From NCBI RefSeq assembly GCF_043195135.1, contig NZ_JBAFWP010000020.1: 64,000 bases of DNA; one strand, 5' to 3'. The notes beneath the pieces are model-generated. The model had not been told where the DNA came from. It saw nothing but the letters and a program-made list of their open reading frames with translations, and made no database searches. A program made the position numbers and the translations under genes. Below are positions 34,181 to 43,134 of the stretch, piece after piece. The stretch comes from NCEH01 sp043195135. Its GTDB lineage: Bacteria > Pseudomonadota > Alphaproteobacteria > Rhizobiales > Xanthobacteraceae. Numbering within the stretch: the stretch's first letter is position 1; each line of letters begins with the position of its first letter.

Positions 34181-35296
34181 TCAGCCCTTCGGGAAGGGCC
34201 AGGCGGGCGCCGTGCCCACCTGCCCACGATGGCGCAGCAGGTGGTCCGCCAACACGCACCGCATCATGGCTTCCCCCACCGGCACGGCGCGGATGCCGAC
34301 GCAGGGGTCGTGCCGGCCCTTGGTGATGAGGTCGGTCTCGGTGCCGAACTTGTCCACGGTGCGCCGGGGCGTCAGGATGGAGGAGGTGGGCTTCACCGCG
34401 AACCGGGCGACGATGGGCGCCCCCGTGGAAATCCCGCCGAGGATGCCGCCGGCATGGTTCGAGAGAAAGGCCGGGTGCCCCTCATTGCCGAGCCGCATCT
34501 CGTCGGCATTCTCTTCCCCGGTGAGGCGGGCGGCGTTGAAGCCTTCGCCGACCTCGACTCCTTTGACCGCATTGATGCCCATGAAGGCGGCGGCAAGGTC
34601 GGCATCCAGCTTGGCGTAGAGCGGCGCGCCCAGGCCGGCGGGCACGCCTTCCGCCACCACTTCCACCACCGCGCCGACAGACGAGCCGCGCTTGCGGATG
34701 GCGTCCAGATAGTCCGTCCACAAGGGCACGGTGTCGGCGTCGGGGCAGAAGAAGGGGTTCTCGTTCACCTGCGCCCAGTCCCAGCGGGTGCGGTCGATCT
34801 CGATCTCGCCGATGCGCACCAGAGCGGCGCGCACCTGCGCCTGCGGCAGCACCTTGGCGGCCAGAGCCCCCGCCGCGACCCGCGTGGCGGTCTCGCGCGC
34901 GGAGGAGCGCCCGCCGCCGCGATGATCGCGGATGCCGTATTTGATGTCGTAGGTGAAATCCGCGTGCCCCGGCCGGTAGCTGCCGGCGATGTCGGAATAA
35001 TCCTTCGAGCGCTGGTCCACATTCTCGATCAGCAGGGCGACTGGTGTGCCGGTGGTCACGAGCCCGCCCTCGGGATGATCCAGCGTGCCGGAGAGAATGC
35101 GCACCTCGTCCGGCTCGCGGCGCTGGGTGGTGAAGCGCGACTGGCCGGGCCGACGGCGATCGAGCGCGGCCTGGATGTCCTCCACCGCGAACCGAAGGCC
35201 CGGCGGGCAGCCATCCACCACGCAGCCGATGGCGATGCCGTGGCTCTCGCCGAATGTGGTGACCCGGAACATATGGCCGAACGTATTGAAGGACAT
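34181..35296 (-). CDS. aroC: Chorismate synthase
   Basis: Last step of the shikimate pathway, converting EPSP to chorismate with reduced FMN as cofactor. The 371-residue product starts MSFNTFGHMFRVTTFGESHG and has all three family signatures: GESHGIAIGCVVDGCPPG, GIRDHRGGGRSSARETATRV, and the late RPTVDKFGTE-like segment RRTVDKFGTETDL. An FMN-dependent enzyme directly downstream of a riboflavin gene is a sensible pairing. The upstream gap is shared with the divergent CorC-family gene. Confidence 0.96.
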   Translation of the reverse strand: MSFNTFGHMFRVTTFGESHGIAIGCVVDGCPPGLRFAVEDIQAALDRRRPGQSRFTTQRREPDEVRILSGTLDHPEGGLVTTGTPVALLIENVDQRSKDYSDIAGSYRPGHADFTYDIKYGIRDHRGGGRSSARETATRVAAGALAAKVLPQAQVRAALVRIGEIEIDRTRWDWAQVNENPFFCPDADTVPLWTDYLDAIRKRGSSVGAVVEVVAEGVPAGLGAPLYAKLDADLAAAFMGINAVKGVEVGEGFNAARLTGEENADEMRLGNEGHPAFLSNHAGGILGGISTGAPIVARFAVKPTSSILTPRRTVDKFGTETDLITKGRHDPCVGIRAVPVGEAMMRCVLADHLLRHRGQVGTAPAWPFPKG

Positions 35297-35486
35297 GGCC
35301 TGCCTGTGTGATGTGCTGAGGTTGTCTAGGTCGCTCCAGGCAAAAGCACAATGTCTCCGACGGGCCGGCCGGGCGCGCGCCCGCCGCGATAAAGCCGCGC
35401 GGTTTCGCGAAAATACCACACGCTCTCGCCCATTGTGGCGCGGCTGTGCTATGGAGGGGCGGACGGAAGGGTCCGATTTTCCCGCC

Positions 35487-36806
35487 ATGCCCATCATCGA
35501 AATTGTTATTGTCCTTTTCCTCGTTCTCCTGAACGCCGTTCTTGCTGCCGCGGAACTGTCCATCGTCTCGGCCCGCCCCGCGCGGCTGCGCCACAAGGCG
35601 GACAATGGCCACAAGGGCGCCAAGGCAGCGCTCGCCCTGGGGGCGGAGCCCGGTCGCTTCCTGTCCACCGTCCAGATCGGCATCACGCTGATCGGCATCC
35701 TTGCCGGCGCCTTCTCCGGCGCGAGCCTCGGCGCCTATCTGGGGCAGGTCCTGGAGGGCGCGGGCCTCGCCGCGCGGCTCGCCGAGCCGATCGGCTATGC
35801 CGTGGCGGTCGCGGGCATCACCTATGTGTCGCTGGTGGTGGGAGAGCTCATTCCCAAGCGGCTCGCGCTCCAGAACCCCGAACGCCTCGCCTGCATCGTC
35901 GCGCCCATGATGGTGGGCCTCGCCAAGGTCGGCGCCCCCGTGGTGTGGGTGCTCGACATCTCGACCCGCGGCGTGCTGCGGCTGCTCGGCAATTCGGGCG
36001 GCCAGGAAGGCGGCGTCACGGACGAGGAAATCCGCGCCATCATCAACGAGGCCGAGACCGCCGGCGTGATCGAGCCCGCCGAGCGGCGCATGATCTCCGG
36101 CGTCATGCGCCTCGCGGACCGCCCCGTGACCGCGATCATGACCCCGCGGCCCGACGTGGAATGGGTGGATATCTCAGGCAGCGCGGAGGACGTGCGCGAC
36201 ATCATCCTCTCCACCCCGCACAGCCGCCTGCCGGCCTGCGACAAATCCCCCGAGGAGACGGTGGGCGTGATCCAGGCCAAGCGCCTGCTCGACGCCTATC
36301 TCAAGGGCGAGACGCCCGATCCGCGCACCTTCGTGCAGCCGGTCACCTTCCTGGTGGAGACCGTGGGCGCGCTGGAGGCCATGCGGACCCTGCGCGGCGC
36401 CGAGGTGCCCATGGGCATCGTCGTCGACGAATATGGCGACATGGTCGGCGTGGTGACGGGCTATGACCTGCTCGCGGCCATCACGGGGTCGATCTCCGAC
36501 GACAACCTGCACGACGAGCCCCATGTGGTGGAACGCCAGGACGGCTCGTTCCTGATCTCCGGCGATGCGCCCGTGGACGAGCTGCGCGAAGTGCTCCAGC
36601 TGAATTTCCCGGTCGAGCGGGGCTTCCACACGGTGGCCGGTTTCGCGCTGTCGCAGATCAAGGAATTGCCGCAGGTGGGCGCGGTGTTCGACTCGCTCGG
36701 CTGGCGCTTCGAGATCGTCGACATGGACGGGCGGCGGATCGACAAGCTGCTGGTCTCACGGCCCCCGGTGCTGCACCGGCAGAAAACCGCCGGCGCGGCG
36801 CATTGA
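35487..36806 (+). CDS. CNNM/CorC (HlyC) family membrane protein with CBS pair
   Basis: A 439-residue protein with an N-terminal DUF21/CNNM membrane domain (about residues 1-195, three to four helices), a pair of CBS domains (about 215-335, MTPRPDVEWVDISG) and a C-terminal CorC_HlyC FAD-like domain (about 350-425). Members take part in magnesium or cobalt homeostasis and are often mislabelled hemolysins. An upstream in-frame ATG at 35451 would add 12 residues; 35487 (MPIIEIVIVLFLVLL) fits the membrane domain best. mgtE, another Mg transporter, lies 7 kb away. Confidence 0.9.
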   Translation: MPIIEIVIVLFLVLLNAVLAAAELSIVSARPARLRHKADNGHKGAKAALALGAEPGRFLSTVQIGITLIGILAGAFSGASLGAYLGQVLEGAGLAARLAEPIGYAVAVAGITYVSLVVGELIPKRLALQNPERLACIVAPMMVGLAKVGAPVVWVLDISTRGVLRLLGNSGGQEGGVTDEEIRAIINEAETAGVIEPAERRMISGVMRLADRPVTAIMTPRPDVEWVDISGSAEDVRDIILSTPHSRLPACDKSPEETVGVIQAKRLLDAYLKGETPDPRTFVQPVTFLVETVGALEAMRTLRGAEVPMGIVVDEYGDMVGVVTGYDLLAAITGSISDDNLHDEPHVVERQDGSFLISGDAPVDELREVLQLNFPVERGFHTVAGFALSQIKELPQVGAVFDSLGWRFEIVDMDGRRIDKLLVSRPPVLHRQKTAGAAH

Positions 36807-36852
36807 TCCGCGCCCCGCGCCTCCGCTGCGATTCGCCCAGGTCCGGCTCGGC

Positions 36853-37437
36853 TTATTCGGCGACGCGGAACCCGCCGCCCGCCAGCACGTAGACCGCGCC
36901 CTGGCGCACCGGCAAGAGCGCCGCCTCTTCCTGCGGCATGCCGGCCTTCGTGTGCAGCAAAGCGCGAATAACGCCGCCGTGGGTCACCACGACCGCATCC
37001 TCGTCCTTCAAGCGGTCCAGCGCGGTGCCGGCGCGCACGCTCAGCATCTCATAGCTTTCCCCGTCTGGCGGCACGAAGGTCCAGGGCGCCAGTTCGCGCG
37101 CCCGCACCGCGAGGTGATCGCGCCGCTTCAACTCGGGCCAGGTGCTGCCCTCCCAGCGCCCGAACGACAGTTCGGCGAGGTGGGGATCCAGATGATAGCC
37201 CGCCGCCGGCAGATCGAGCGTGGTGCGCAGGATGCGCATCGTCTCCACCGCCCGCATCAGCGGGCTGGAGACGAAGGTGAGCGCCGCGACGTCGCCCGCT
37301 AGCTGATGGAGCACGCGGCCCACCTGCGCGGCCTGGGCGCGGCCGAGACTGTTCAGCGGGATATCGTGCCGGCCTTGCAGCCGGCCGGCGACGTTCCAAT
37401 CGGTTTCCCCATGGCGGACCAGGAACAGGCGCGCCAT
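36853..37437 (-). CDS. Histidine phosphatase (phosphoglycerate mutase-like) family protein
   Basis: A 194-residue branch 1 histidine phosphatase. The catalytic RHGETDWN (phospho-histidine His9) opens the protein and the second catalytic histidine lies in VVTHGGVIRALL (about residues 150-161); Glu in AELSFGRWEG is the likely proton donor. It could be a GpmB- or CobC-like phosphatase; the substrate is not evident. It follows the gene at 37439 with a one-base gap and ends the fabI transcription unit. Confidence 0.9.
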   Translation of the reverse strand: MARLFLVRHGETDWNVAGRLQGRHDIPLNSLGRAQAAQVGRVLHQLAGDVAALTFVSSPLMRAVETMRILRTTLDLPAAGYHLDPHLAELSFGRWEGSTWPELKRRDHLAVRARELAPWTFVPPDGESYEMLSVRAGTALDRLKDEDAVVVTHGGVIRALLHTKAGMPQEEAALLPVRQGAVYVLAGGGFRVAE

Positions 37438-37438
37438 C

Positions 37439-37858
37439 TCACCGGCCCGGAAGGGTCAGGGTGTGGGTGTACCATTGGCCGATCGGCGGATAGGTGACGC
37501 GGATCTGCGCGGTCCCCGAGCCGGTGCCGGTGACGACGACGCCTGGAATGCGCTGGCCCTGGCACACCATGTAGCCATAGTCCGTGCCGGTCACCACGAA
37601 GGTGCCGGGCCGGATCGAGAGGCGCACCCCGGGGGAGGCACTGATCACGTCGATGGTAGGCGCGCCGAGATTCATGCAGGCCTGATTGGTGGTGCCCGCC
37701 GCGAACAGGACACCGCCGGTGCCGCCGCCGGTATAATAATTGGTCACATAGGCGTCGGGATCATTGTCGCGCCCGGCCGCGGCCGGAGCCGCCGCGACCA
37801 CGGCAGCCAGCGAGAGGACGGCTGCCGCCAGCTTCCCCGCCTTGAACTGCGCCCTCAT
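37439..37858 (-). CDS. Secreted protein of unknown function, paralogue of the upstream gene
   Basis: A 139-residue product with a signal peptide (MRAQFKAGKLAAAVLSLAAV ... AAA). The mature domain (about residues 45-139) includes GGVLFAAGTTNQACMNLGAP, SPGVRLSIRPGTFVVTGTD, YMVCQGQ and RVTYPPIGQWYTHTLTLPGR, and its two cysteines may pair. GGAGGGGGC precedes the ATG at 37858. The same domain occurs in the next gene upstream. No named family is recognised. Confidence 0.8.
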   Translation of the reverse strand: MRAQFKAGKLAAAVLSLAAVVAAAPAAAGRDNDPDAYVTNYYTGGGTGGVLFAAGTTNQACMNLGAPTIDVISASPGVRLSIRPGTFVVTGTDYGYMVCQGQRIPGVVVTGTGSGTAQIRVTYPPIGQWYTHTLTLPGR

Positions 37859-37918
37859 CGCCCCCTCCATTATGCCTGGCCCCTGGCCGGGCGCCGCCCC
37901 GCCCGGGGGCGCCACGCC

Positions 37919-38473
37919 TCAGCGGGCCGGGATATTGACCTGGTGGTCGTACCACGCCCCGATGGGCGGATAGGTCACGCGCAGCACCACGGCACCGCCC
38001 GCGCGCGGCCCCTTGCCGGAGATGCGCACGACGTTGCCGACCATGGGCTTGCCGTAGCACAGCGTGGAGCCGGCATCGGTCCCGGTCACCGTGAAGGCGC
38101 CGGGCCCGACGGACAGTTTGGCGCCCGGCGGGGCGCTGATCACCTTGATCTGCGGCCGGCCGGCGGGCTGGCACAGGAGATCGGCCGTGCCCGCGCCGAA
38201 CAGGACGCCCGGAGCGCCGCCGATCACATAGGCCGGCGGGCTGCCTGCGGGCGCGCCTTCATCCGGCGGATTGACGTAGTCGGGAAAGACGGCCCCACCC
38301 GGACCGAGCAGGCGGTCGCGGAGCGGATAGGCGTTAAAATCGGGAGGGGCGCCGCCTGAGCCCATCGGCACCTGGATCTGCATCTGGGTCTGCGCCTCGG
38401 CGGCTCCGCCGCCAGCGAGCAGGGCAAGGCCCAGGATGAGTGCACGGGTACGAGCAGTGGCGGAGCGAATCAT
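37919..38473 (-). CDS. Secreted protein of unknown function, paralogue of the downstream gene
   Basis: A 184-residue product with signal peptide (ALILGLALLAGGGAAEA) and a longer, proline-rich N-terminal half (about residues 30-85) than its neighbour. The C-terminal 100 residues match the product of 37439-37858: GVLFGAGTADLLC, VISAPPGAKLSVGPGAFTVT, GSTLCYG and RVTYPPIGAWYDHQ, with both cysteines conserved. The start lies 11 bases after the fabI stop, so the pair sits inside the fabI-phosphatase operon. Confidence 0.8.
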   Translation of the reverse strand: MIRSATARTRALILGLALLAGGGAAEAQTQMQIQVPMGSGGAPPDFNAYPLRDRLLGPGGAVFPDYVNPPDEGAPAGSPPAYVIGGAPGVLFGAGTADLLCQPAGRPQIKVISAPPGAKLSVGPGAFTVTGTDAGSTLCYGKPMVGNVVRISGKGPRAGGAVVLRVTYPPIGAWYDHQVNIPAR

Positions 38474-38483
38474 CGGCGTCTCC

Positions 38484-39311
38484 TCAATCCCGCACGAGCG
38501 CCAGGTCCGGCGCGTCGGGATGCTTCATGCCAACGATATGATAACCCGCGTCCACATGATGTATCTCGCCGGTGACACCGCGGGACAGATCGGAGATCAG
38601 ATACACGCCGGCGTCGCCCACCTCGTCCGTGGTGACGGTGCGGCGAAGCGGCGAGTTCAGCTCGTTCCATTTGAGGATGTAACGGAAATCGCCGATTCCG
38701 GAGGCCGCCAGCGTCTTGATGGGACCGGCGGAAATGGCGTTGACGCGGATGTTCTTCGGGCCGAGGTCAGCGGCGAGATAGCGCACCGAGGCTTCCAGGG
38801 CTGCCTTTGCGACACCCATGACATTGTAGTGGGGCATCCACTTCTCGGCGCCGTAATAGGTCAGCGTCACCAGCGAGCCGCCGTTCGTCATCAGCTTCTC
38901 GGCCCGCTGGGCGATCGCCGTGAACGAGTAGCAGGAGATGAACATGGTCTTGGCGAAATTGTCCGCCGTCGTATCCACATAGCGGCCGTCCAGCTCGTCC
39001 TTGTTGGAGAAGGCGATGCAGTGGACCAGGAAATCGATGCTGCCGAACAGCTTTTGCGTCTCGGCGAAGACCGCGTCGAGGGTGGCGGGCTCGGTGACGT
39101 CGCAATGACCGACCAGATGGGCGCCCAGTTCCGTCGCCAGAGGCTCCACGCGCTTCCTCAGCGCCTCGCCCTGGTAGGTGAGGGCGATCTCGGCGCCGTG
39201 GGCGCGGGCGGACTTGGCGATGCCGTAGGCGATCGACCGATTGTTAGCGACGCCGAGAATCAGCCCGCGCTTGCCTTTCATGAGACCGCTCGCGTTGCTG
39301 TCGCTCGACAT
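38484..39311 (-). CDS. fabI: Enoyl-[acyl-carrier-protein] reductase (NADH)
   Basis: Reduces trans-2-enoyl-ACP in the last step of each fatty acid elongation cycle. The 275-residue short-chain dehydrogenase has GLILGVANNRSIAYGIA (the FabI-specific nucleotide loop), the catalytic Tyr-x6-Lys as YNVMGVAK, and ISAGPIKTLAASGI. GAGGAG seven bases before the ATG at 39311 decides the start. It leads a minus-strand operon with two secreted-protein genes and the histidine phosphatase. FabI is the usual triclosan/isoniazid-class target. Confidence 0.95.
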   Translation of the reverse strand: MSSDSNASGLMKGKRGLILGVANNRSIAYGIAKSARAHGAEIALTYQGEALRKRVEPLATELGAHLVGHCDVTEPATLDAVFAETQKLFGSIDFLVHCIAFSNKDELDGRYVDTTADNFAKTMFISCYSFTAIAQRAEKLMTNGGSLVTLTYYGAEKWMPHYNVMGVAKAALEASVRYLAADLGPKNIRVNAISAGPIKTLAASGIGDFRYILKWNELNSPLRRTVTTDEVGDAGVYLISDLSRGVTGEIHHVDAGYHIVGMKHPDAPDLALVRD

Positions 39312-39457
39312 TCCACCACTCCTCACTCGTTGTCCTGTAACAGGCGGCCTCCTATGGCACGCGGGCGATGGGGGTTCAAGCGAAGGCGAAACGACAGCTT
39401 CCGCAAGAACCCGCTTGCCTCCCTGCCAAAACGCATGCTAGAGGCAGCGCCCTGGTT

Positions 39458-39534
39458 CGGAGTGTAGCGCAGTCCGGTAGCGCACCACGTTCGGGACGTG
39501 GGGGTCGCAGGTTCAAATCCTGCCACTCCGACCA
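39458..39534 (+). tRNA. tRNA-Pro (anticodon CGG)
   Basis: A complete 77-base cloverleaf: acceptor stem CGGAGTG/CACTCCG, D arm GCGC/GCGC, anticodon stem CCACG/CGTGG with loop TTCGGGA (anticodon CGG), five-base variable loop, T arm GCAGG/CCTGC with TTCAAAT, and an encoded ACCA end. No integrase or duplicated 3' end was seen next to it. Confidence 0.96.
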
Positions 39535-39668
39535 AGGATTTAGAACGGTTTCCCGCCCGTTCGCTTCACGCACAAATCCACGTCCCAGTTCGCCGCGCTA
39601 ACCCGCGAGGCAACACAATCCTTATCCCATGGCGCTTTGCCGCCGGTCGCGGCCGCAATGCGGGACGC

Positions 39669-39756
39669 GCGCGAATCGCCGGCGGGCAGGCCGCGTCCTT
39701 ACGCGCGATTCGCGCCGCCTCGGCCAAAGCCCGCCCGTGCGGGGCGCGAATCGCGC
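39669..39756. repeat. Cluster of GCGCGA(A/T)TCGCGC palindromes
   Basis: Three copies of the palindromic word occur at 39669-39679 (11 bp), 39703-39715 and 39744-39756 (both 13 bp), in the non-coding gap after tRNA-Pro. A fourth is at 21478-21490. The gap 39535-39823 otherwise holds no gene. Confidence 0.6.
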
Positions 39757-39761
39757 GGGTG

Positions 39762-39799
39762 AAAAAGAAAAACCCCGCGCCGGAGGACCGGGCGGGGTC
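39762..39799 (-). terminator. Rho-independent terminator of the secreted-protein gene
   Basis: On the minus strand, ACCCCGCCC and GGCGCGGGG form a GC stem around an 8-base loop, followed by TTTTTCTTTTTC. It lies 25 bases past the stop of the gene at 39824-40342. Confidence 0.8.
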
Positions 39800-39823
39800 T
39801 GCAATCTCAAAAAAGGCTTGGGC

Positions 39824-40342
39824 CTACCAGCGGCAGTGGAGGCCGCCATAAGGGCCGCGATAGCAACCACCCCGGCCGGCCACCCACCAATCGATGAACA
39901 GGCTGGCGGATTCGCCGGATTTGGGGCCGGCGTCGCTCAGCACCTTGATCGTGTAGGTGAGGGTATCGCCGGACAGTTCCGGGTCGGTCAGTTCGACCAC
40001 GGAAACCTCGCTCTTGCCGTCCACGGTCACCGAAACGGTGGCGTTGGGCGGGTCCTTCTGGAAGCTGTCCTTGCCGACGGTCCAGAACTTCACGAAATCC
40101 GCCGTGGCGGTGTCGCCGGTCATGCGCTCGGGGCGGTCGGCGAACATCACCGTCTGGGGCGCGACGCCCTTGAGGGTCATCTTGTTCCCGCTGACCGTCA
40201 CGGAATCGGCCACCTGGACGAACAACCAGTTCGCGGGGGGCATCGGCTGCGAATTCGCGGGCAGGCTCTTGGCGTCCTGCGCCAGGGCCGGCGCCACGGC
40301 GCAGGTCAGGCTGATAAGGAGGGCACCCCATATCGATTTCAT
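39824..40342 (-). CDS. Secreted protein of unknown function
   Basis: A 172-residue product with a signal peptide (MKSIWGALLISLTCAVAPALA, cleaved before QDAK). The mature domain contains NWLFVQVADSVTVSGNKMTL, FADRPERMTGDTATADFVKFW and the C-terminal WWVAGRGGCYRGPYGGLHCR, with two cysteines in the last 15 residues. FADRP-x-R and FVKFW segments recur in exported proteobacterial proteins of no known role. Monocistronic, with its own terminator. Confidence 0.8.
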   Translation of the reverse strand: MKSIWGALLISLTCAVAPALAQDAKSLPANSQPMPPANWLFVQVADSVTVSGNKMTLKGVAPQTVMFADRPERMTGDTATADFVKFWTVGKDSFQKDPPNATVSVTVDGKSEVSVVELTDPELSGDTLTYTIKVLSDAGPKSGESASLFIDWWVAGRGGCYRGPYGGLHCRW

Positions 40343-40480
40343 CGATCTTCCCCTAGGTTATTTCGTGAACTTCTGCTGGTCACAGCGCTCTAGCATGAAC
40401 CTGTGACAGTCCCACGCAAGACGCGATGCGTCCGCAGCGCCCCGTTACCGCATTCCAGCCGCTGATCGACGCTGCGCCGA

Positions 40481-41638
40481 TCAGCTTTCCTTGCGCAGGA
40501 GCAGCGCCGCCAGGGTAAAGAGGCCACACGCGAAGGCGGCGAACAGCGCAAGTCCGTGCAAGGTCAGCTGCATGGCGAAACCGGCCGCCAGCGGCCCGAT
40601 CAGCGCGCCGCCGCCCCAGGTGAGCCCCATCACCGCATAGATGCCCACCAGCGCGCTGCCCTGGAAGCGGCTGCCCACCACGGTCAGCATGATGGTGTAG
40701 ATGCCCACAAAGGCGCCGCCCCAAAGAAACAGCAGGGCATAGGTCGTCAGCGGGCTTTGCAGCGCCAGCGGCCACAGAAGCGCGCCGCCGGTCGCCGTCG
40801 CCGCCAGTGCGATGACGAGGTGCCGGCGGTTCATCTTGTCGCCCAGCCAGCCGATGGGAAGCTGGAGCACGATGGCGCCCAGCATCATGCAGGACATGAG
40901 CCGCGCCGCATCCTGCTCGACCCAGCCGAGATTGATCGCATACAGCGCCAGGAAGGACAGTCCGGCCGCCTCGATGGCGGCATTCAGCACGGTCGCCGAC
41001 ATGGCGAGCGGGGCGAGGCGAAGATAGTGCATCGGGTTGGAATGGCTCGGCGCCTCGAACACCGGCGCCTCCACCTTCGGCGAAGCGATGAACATCGCGG
41101 CCGTCAGCGCCATGCCGGCCCCCACGGCATAGGGCAGGATACCCTGCGCCCCCACCAGCGAGAGAATGAGCGGCCCAAGGGCGAAGCCGATGGACAGCGC
41201 TGCGGTATAGGCCGCCATGGCCCGCGCGCGCGTCTGCTCCGTGGACAGGGCGTTGATCCATGTCTCCGACAGCACGAACAGGGATTCCGACGCCGCGCCC
41301 AGGACGAAGCGCAACGGAAACCACAGCCAGACCGCCGGTGTGAGCGGGAATGCCAGCAGCGTCAGCGCTGCGAGCCCCAGGGCGGACAGGATGAGGCGGC
41401 GCGGGCCCACGCTCGCCACCAGGCGCGGAAGGACGAGGGCGGTGGCCAGGACGCCAACGGCGTGCATGGCCGCATTGGCGCCGATGACGGCGTCGCTGAT
41501 GCCGCGCCCGGCCAGGTCGAGGGCGATCAGCGCCGCGCTCAGGCTGTAGGTGAGGCCGAACATCATGGCGGTGAGAATCACTGCCCCGCGCGACAGCAGG
41601 TGCGCGGGCGCAGGCGTGCCGGCCTCGGAGGATGTCAT
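40481..41638 (-). CDS. Major facilitator superfamily transporter (YcaD-like)
   Basis: A 385-residue membrane protein with twelve predicted helices. The order of short loops, the FxxGRF-less architecture and the segments RLILSALGLAALTLLAFPLT and WLGDKMNRRHLVIAL (motif A-like loop between helices 8 and 9) resemble the YcaD/UMF1-type sugar-permease-like MFS group. The substrate is unknown. Its ATG overlaps the stop of the upstream HdeD-like gene by four bases, so the two proteins are coexpressed. Confidence 0.87.
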   Translation of the reverse strand: MTSSEAGTPAPAHLLSRGAVILTAMMFGLTYSLSAALIALDLAGRGISDAVIGANAAMHAVGVLATALVLPRLVASVGPRRLILSALGLAALTLLAFPLTPAVWLWFPLRFVLGAASESLFVLSETWINALSTEQTRARAMAAYTAALSIGFALGPLILSLVGAQGILPYAVGAGMALTAAMFIASPKVEAPVFEAPSHSNPMHYLRLAPLAMSATVLNAAIEAAGLSFLALYAINLGWVEQDAARLMSCMMLGAIVLQLPIGWLGDKMNRRHLVIALAATATGGALLWPLALQSPLTTYALLFLWGGAFVGIYTIMLTVVGSRFQGSALVGIYAVMGLTWGGGALIGPLAAGFAMQLTLHGLALFAAFACGLFTLAALLLRKES

Positions 41639-42957
41639 GCGGCGGGAGCTTTCGATTTGGGGAGAAGGAAGGCGAGCGCGCCCTTCAGGCGCTCGAACCA
41701 GGTCATGCGCGTCGGCTCCACGAGGCGATGGAGGGCGCGCGCGTAATCGAGCACGAGGCCGGGCGTCCAGGTCATGGCTTCGGCATGGGCGCGGATCGCG
41801 GCCGCGACCCAGAGGTCGGGATTGCACATGAGGCGCAGCAGGCGCAACCAGGGGTAGGGGGAGGCGAGGGTGCCCTCAAGCGCCGCGTCGAGCGCGGAGG
41901 CGACCGCGACCGAGCAATTGCGATTGGTGAGATTGTACGTATTTTCCTGGCGATAGCCGATCCAGAACGCCCGCAGGCGGCGGGCATTGAAGTTACGGAA
42001 CGCCACGGCGGCATCGGCGTCGCACCAGCCCGCCCGCTCCACCTCGTAGGACGGTTGGAAACGCCCGGGGATATCGTTGTCGGCGGTGGCGCGCAGCGCA
42101 TTCATGAACGCTCCGGCGCTCTGCTCGATCTCCTGCGCGGGATAATGGCTGATATAGACGTCCGGCGGCAATTCCAGCGCGGAATGGCCCGTGGATATGG
42201 TGCCGTGGCGGTCGAGCGCGGCGATGTACCGGTCCACGAGCACGCGGCGGTTCGCGACATCCGCCGAGCCCACCGGCGTCCATACCCGCACCACCATGGC
42301 TTCGCGGGATTTCGGATTGGGGTCCTCCCCGAGCAGCACCGGGGCATGGTCGTACCAGGCACGAGCGCCGAACATGGGCAGGGTGAGGATCGCCGCCTCC
42401 GGCTCCAGCGTCTTGATCATCAGGCTCATGCGTATCAGCACCCAGCCGGAGAACAGCAGAAGCAGGCCGACGCAGAAATGGATGTTCTTCGCCCGCGGGA
42501 TCGGCCAGTCGGCGGCGATCAGCAACGCCAGCAGCAATTCGAACGTCCCCCACGCCACCACCACCCGCCAGTTGCGGAAACGAACCACGCTCGCGGTGGC
42601 GATCCGCGTCGCACCGTCGAAGCCGAAGGCGGCGGAGAAGAGGATCGTGAGGATGTAGGTGTTCGTGTCGGGATACTGGATGATCAGATAGCCGATCACC
42701 ATCAGCCCGGCCGCCTTGAGCGTCGCGATGGCGCGGCTGACCCCCGCCTGGCCCGCGAGCGCCGTGAGAATCGCGAACACGCCTTCCAGCAGAAAGACGA
42801 AGCCGAGAACCCCGTTCGGCAGGAGGGTCTCGCCGTCCTGGGCATCGACGATCAGGAAGCCGCCGGCAGCGACCAGCAGGGCGCCGAGCCCCGCCATCAC
42901 GAACCATCGCTGGCGTATGGAGTCCGAGCCGATGAGAAGAAACGCGAGCTGCCCCAT
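41635..42957 (-). CDS. HdeD-like membrane protein fused to a predicted permuted papain-like domain
   Basis: A 440-residue protein. The N-terminal ~195 residues form six membrane helices of the HdeD/DUF308 type (acid-resistance membrane proteins). The C-terminal ~240 residues contain TGHSALELPPDVYISHYPA, with His258, and TNRNCSVAVASALDAAL, with Cys348. A histidine in a GHxxLEL strand followed much later by an NCS helix is the order seen in circularly permuted papain-like enzymes (NlpC/P60-, DUF4105- or LRAT-like). Enzymatic activity is inference. ATG 42957 (MGQLAFLLIG) is chosen over 43005 because it begins just before helix one. Confidence 0.75.
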   Translation of the reverse strand: MGQLAFLLIGSDSIRQRWFVMAGLGALLVAAGGFLIVDAQDGETLLPNGVLGFVFLLEGVFAILTALAGQAGVSRAIATLKAAGLMVIGYLIIQYPDTNTYILTILFSAAFGFDGATRIATASVVRFRNWRVVVAWGTFELLLALLIAADWPIPRAKNIHFCVGLLLLFSGWVLIRMSLMIKTLEPEAAILTLPMFGARAWYDHAPVLLGEDPNPKSREAMVVRVWTPVGSADVANRRVLVDRYIAALDRHGTISTGHSALELPPDVYISHYPAQEIEQSAGAFMNALRATADNDIPGRFQPSYEVERAGWCDADAAVAFRNFNARRLRAFWIGYRQENTYNLTNRNCSVAVASALDAALEGTLASPYPWLRLLRLMCNPDLWVAAAIRAHAEAMTWTPGLVLDYARALHRLVEPTRMTWFERLKGALAFLLPKSKAPAA

Positions 42958-43134
42958 GAGTGACCTGTCGCCGATGGGCCGAAGCCCCTGCGCGTGCGTC
43001 TGCACGCAGACTATCTAGCTAGCTTCGGTCGCTTGCGCCGTCCAGAGGGCCTGCCGGGGCGCGGCGTGCGCTGGAACACACGCCGCGTTACGCCGTTGAT
43101 CTGTCCAGCAGACACGAACGAAGCGGAGGCCGGA

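Noticed and set aside
39458..39534. tRNA-Pro as an integration site for an island.
   Set aside because: No integrase, no repeated tRNA 3' end and no change in composition follow it within the next kilobases.
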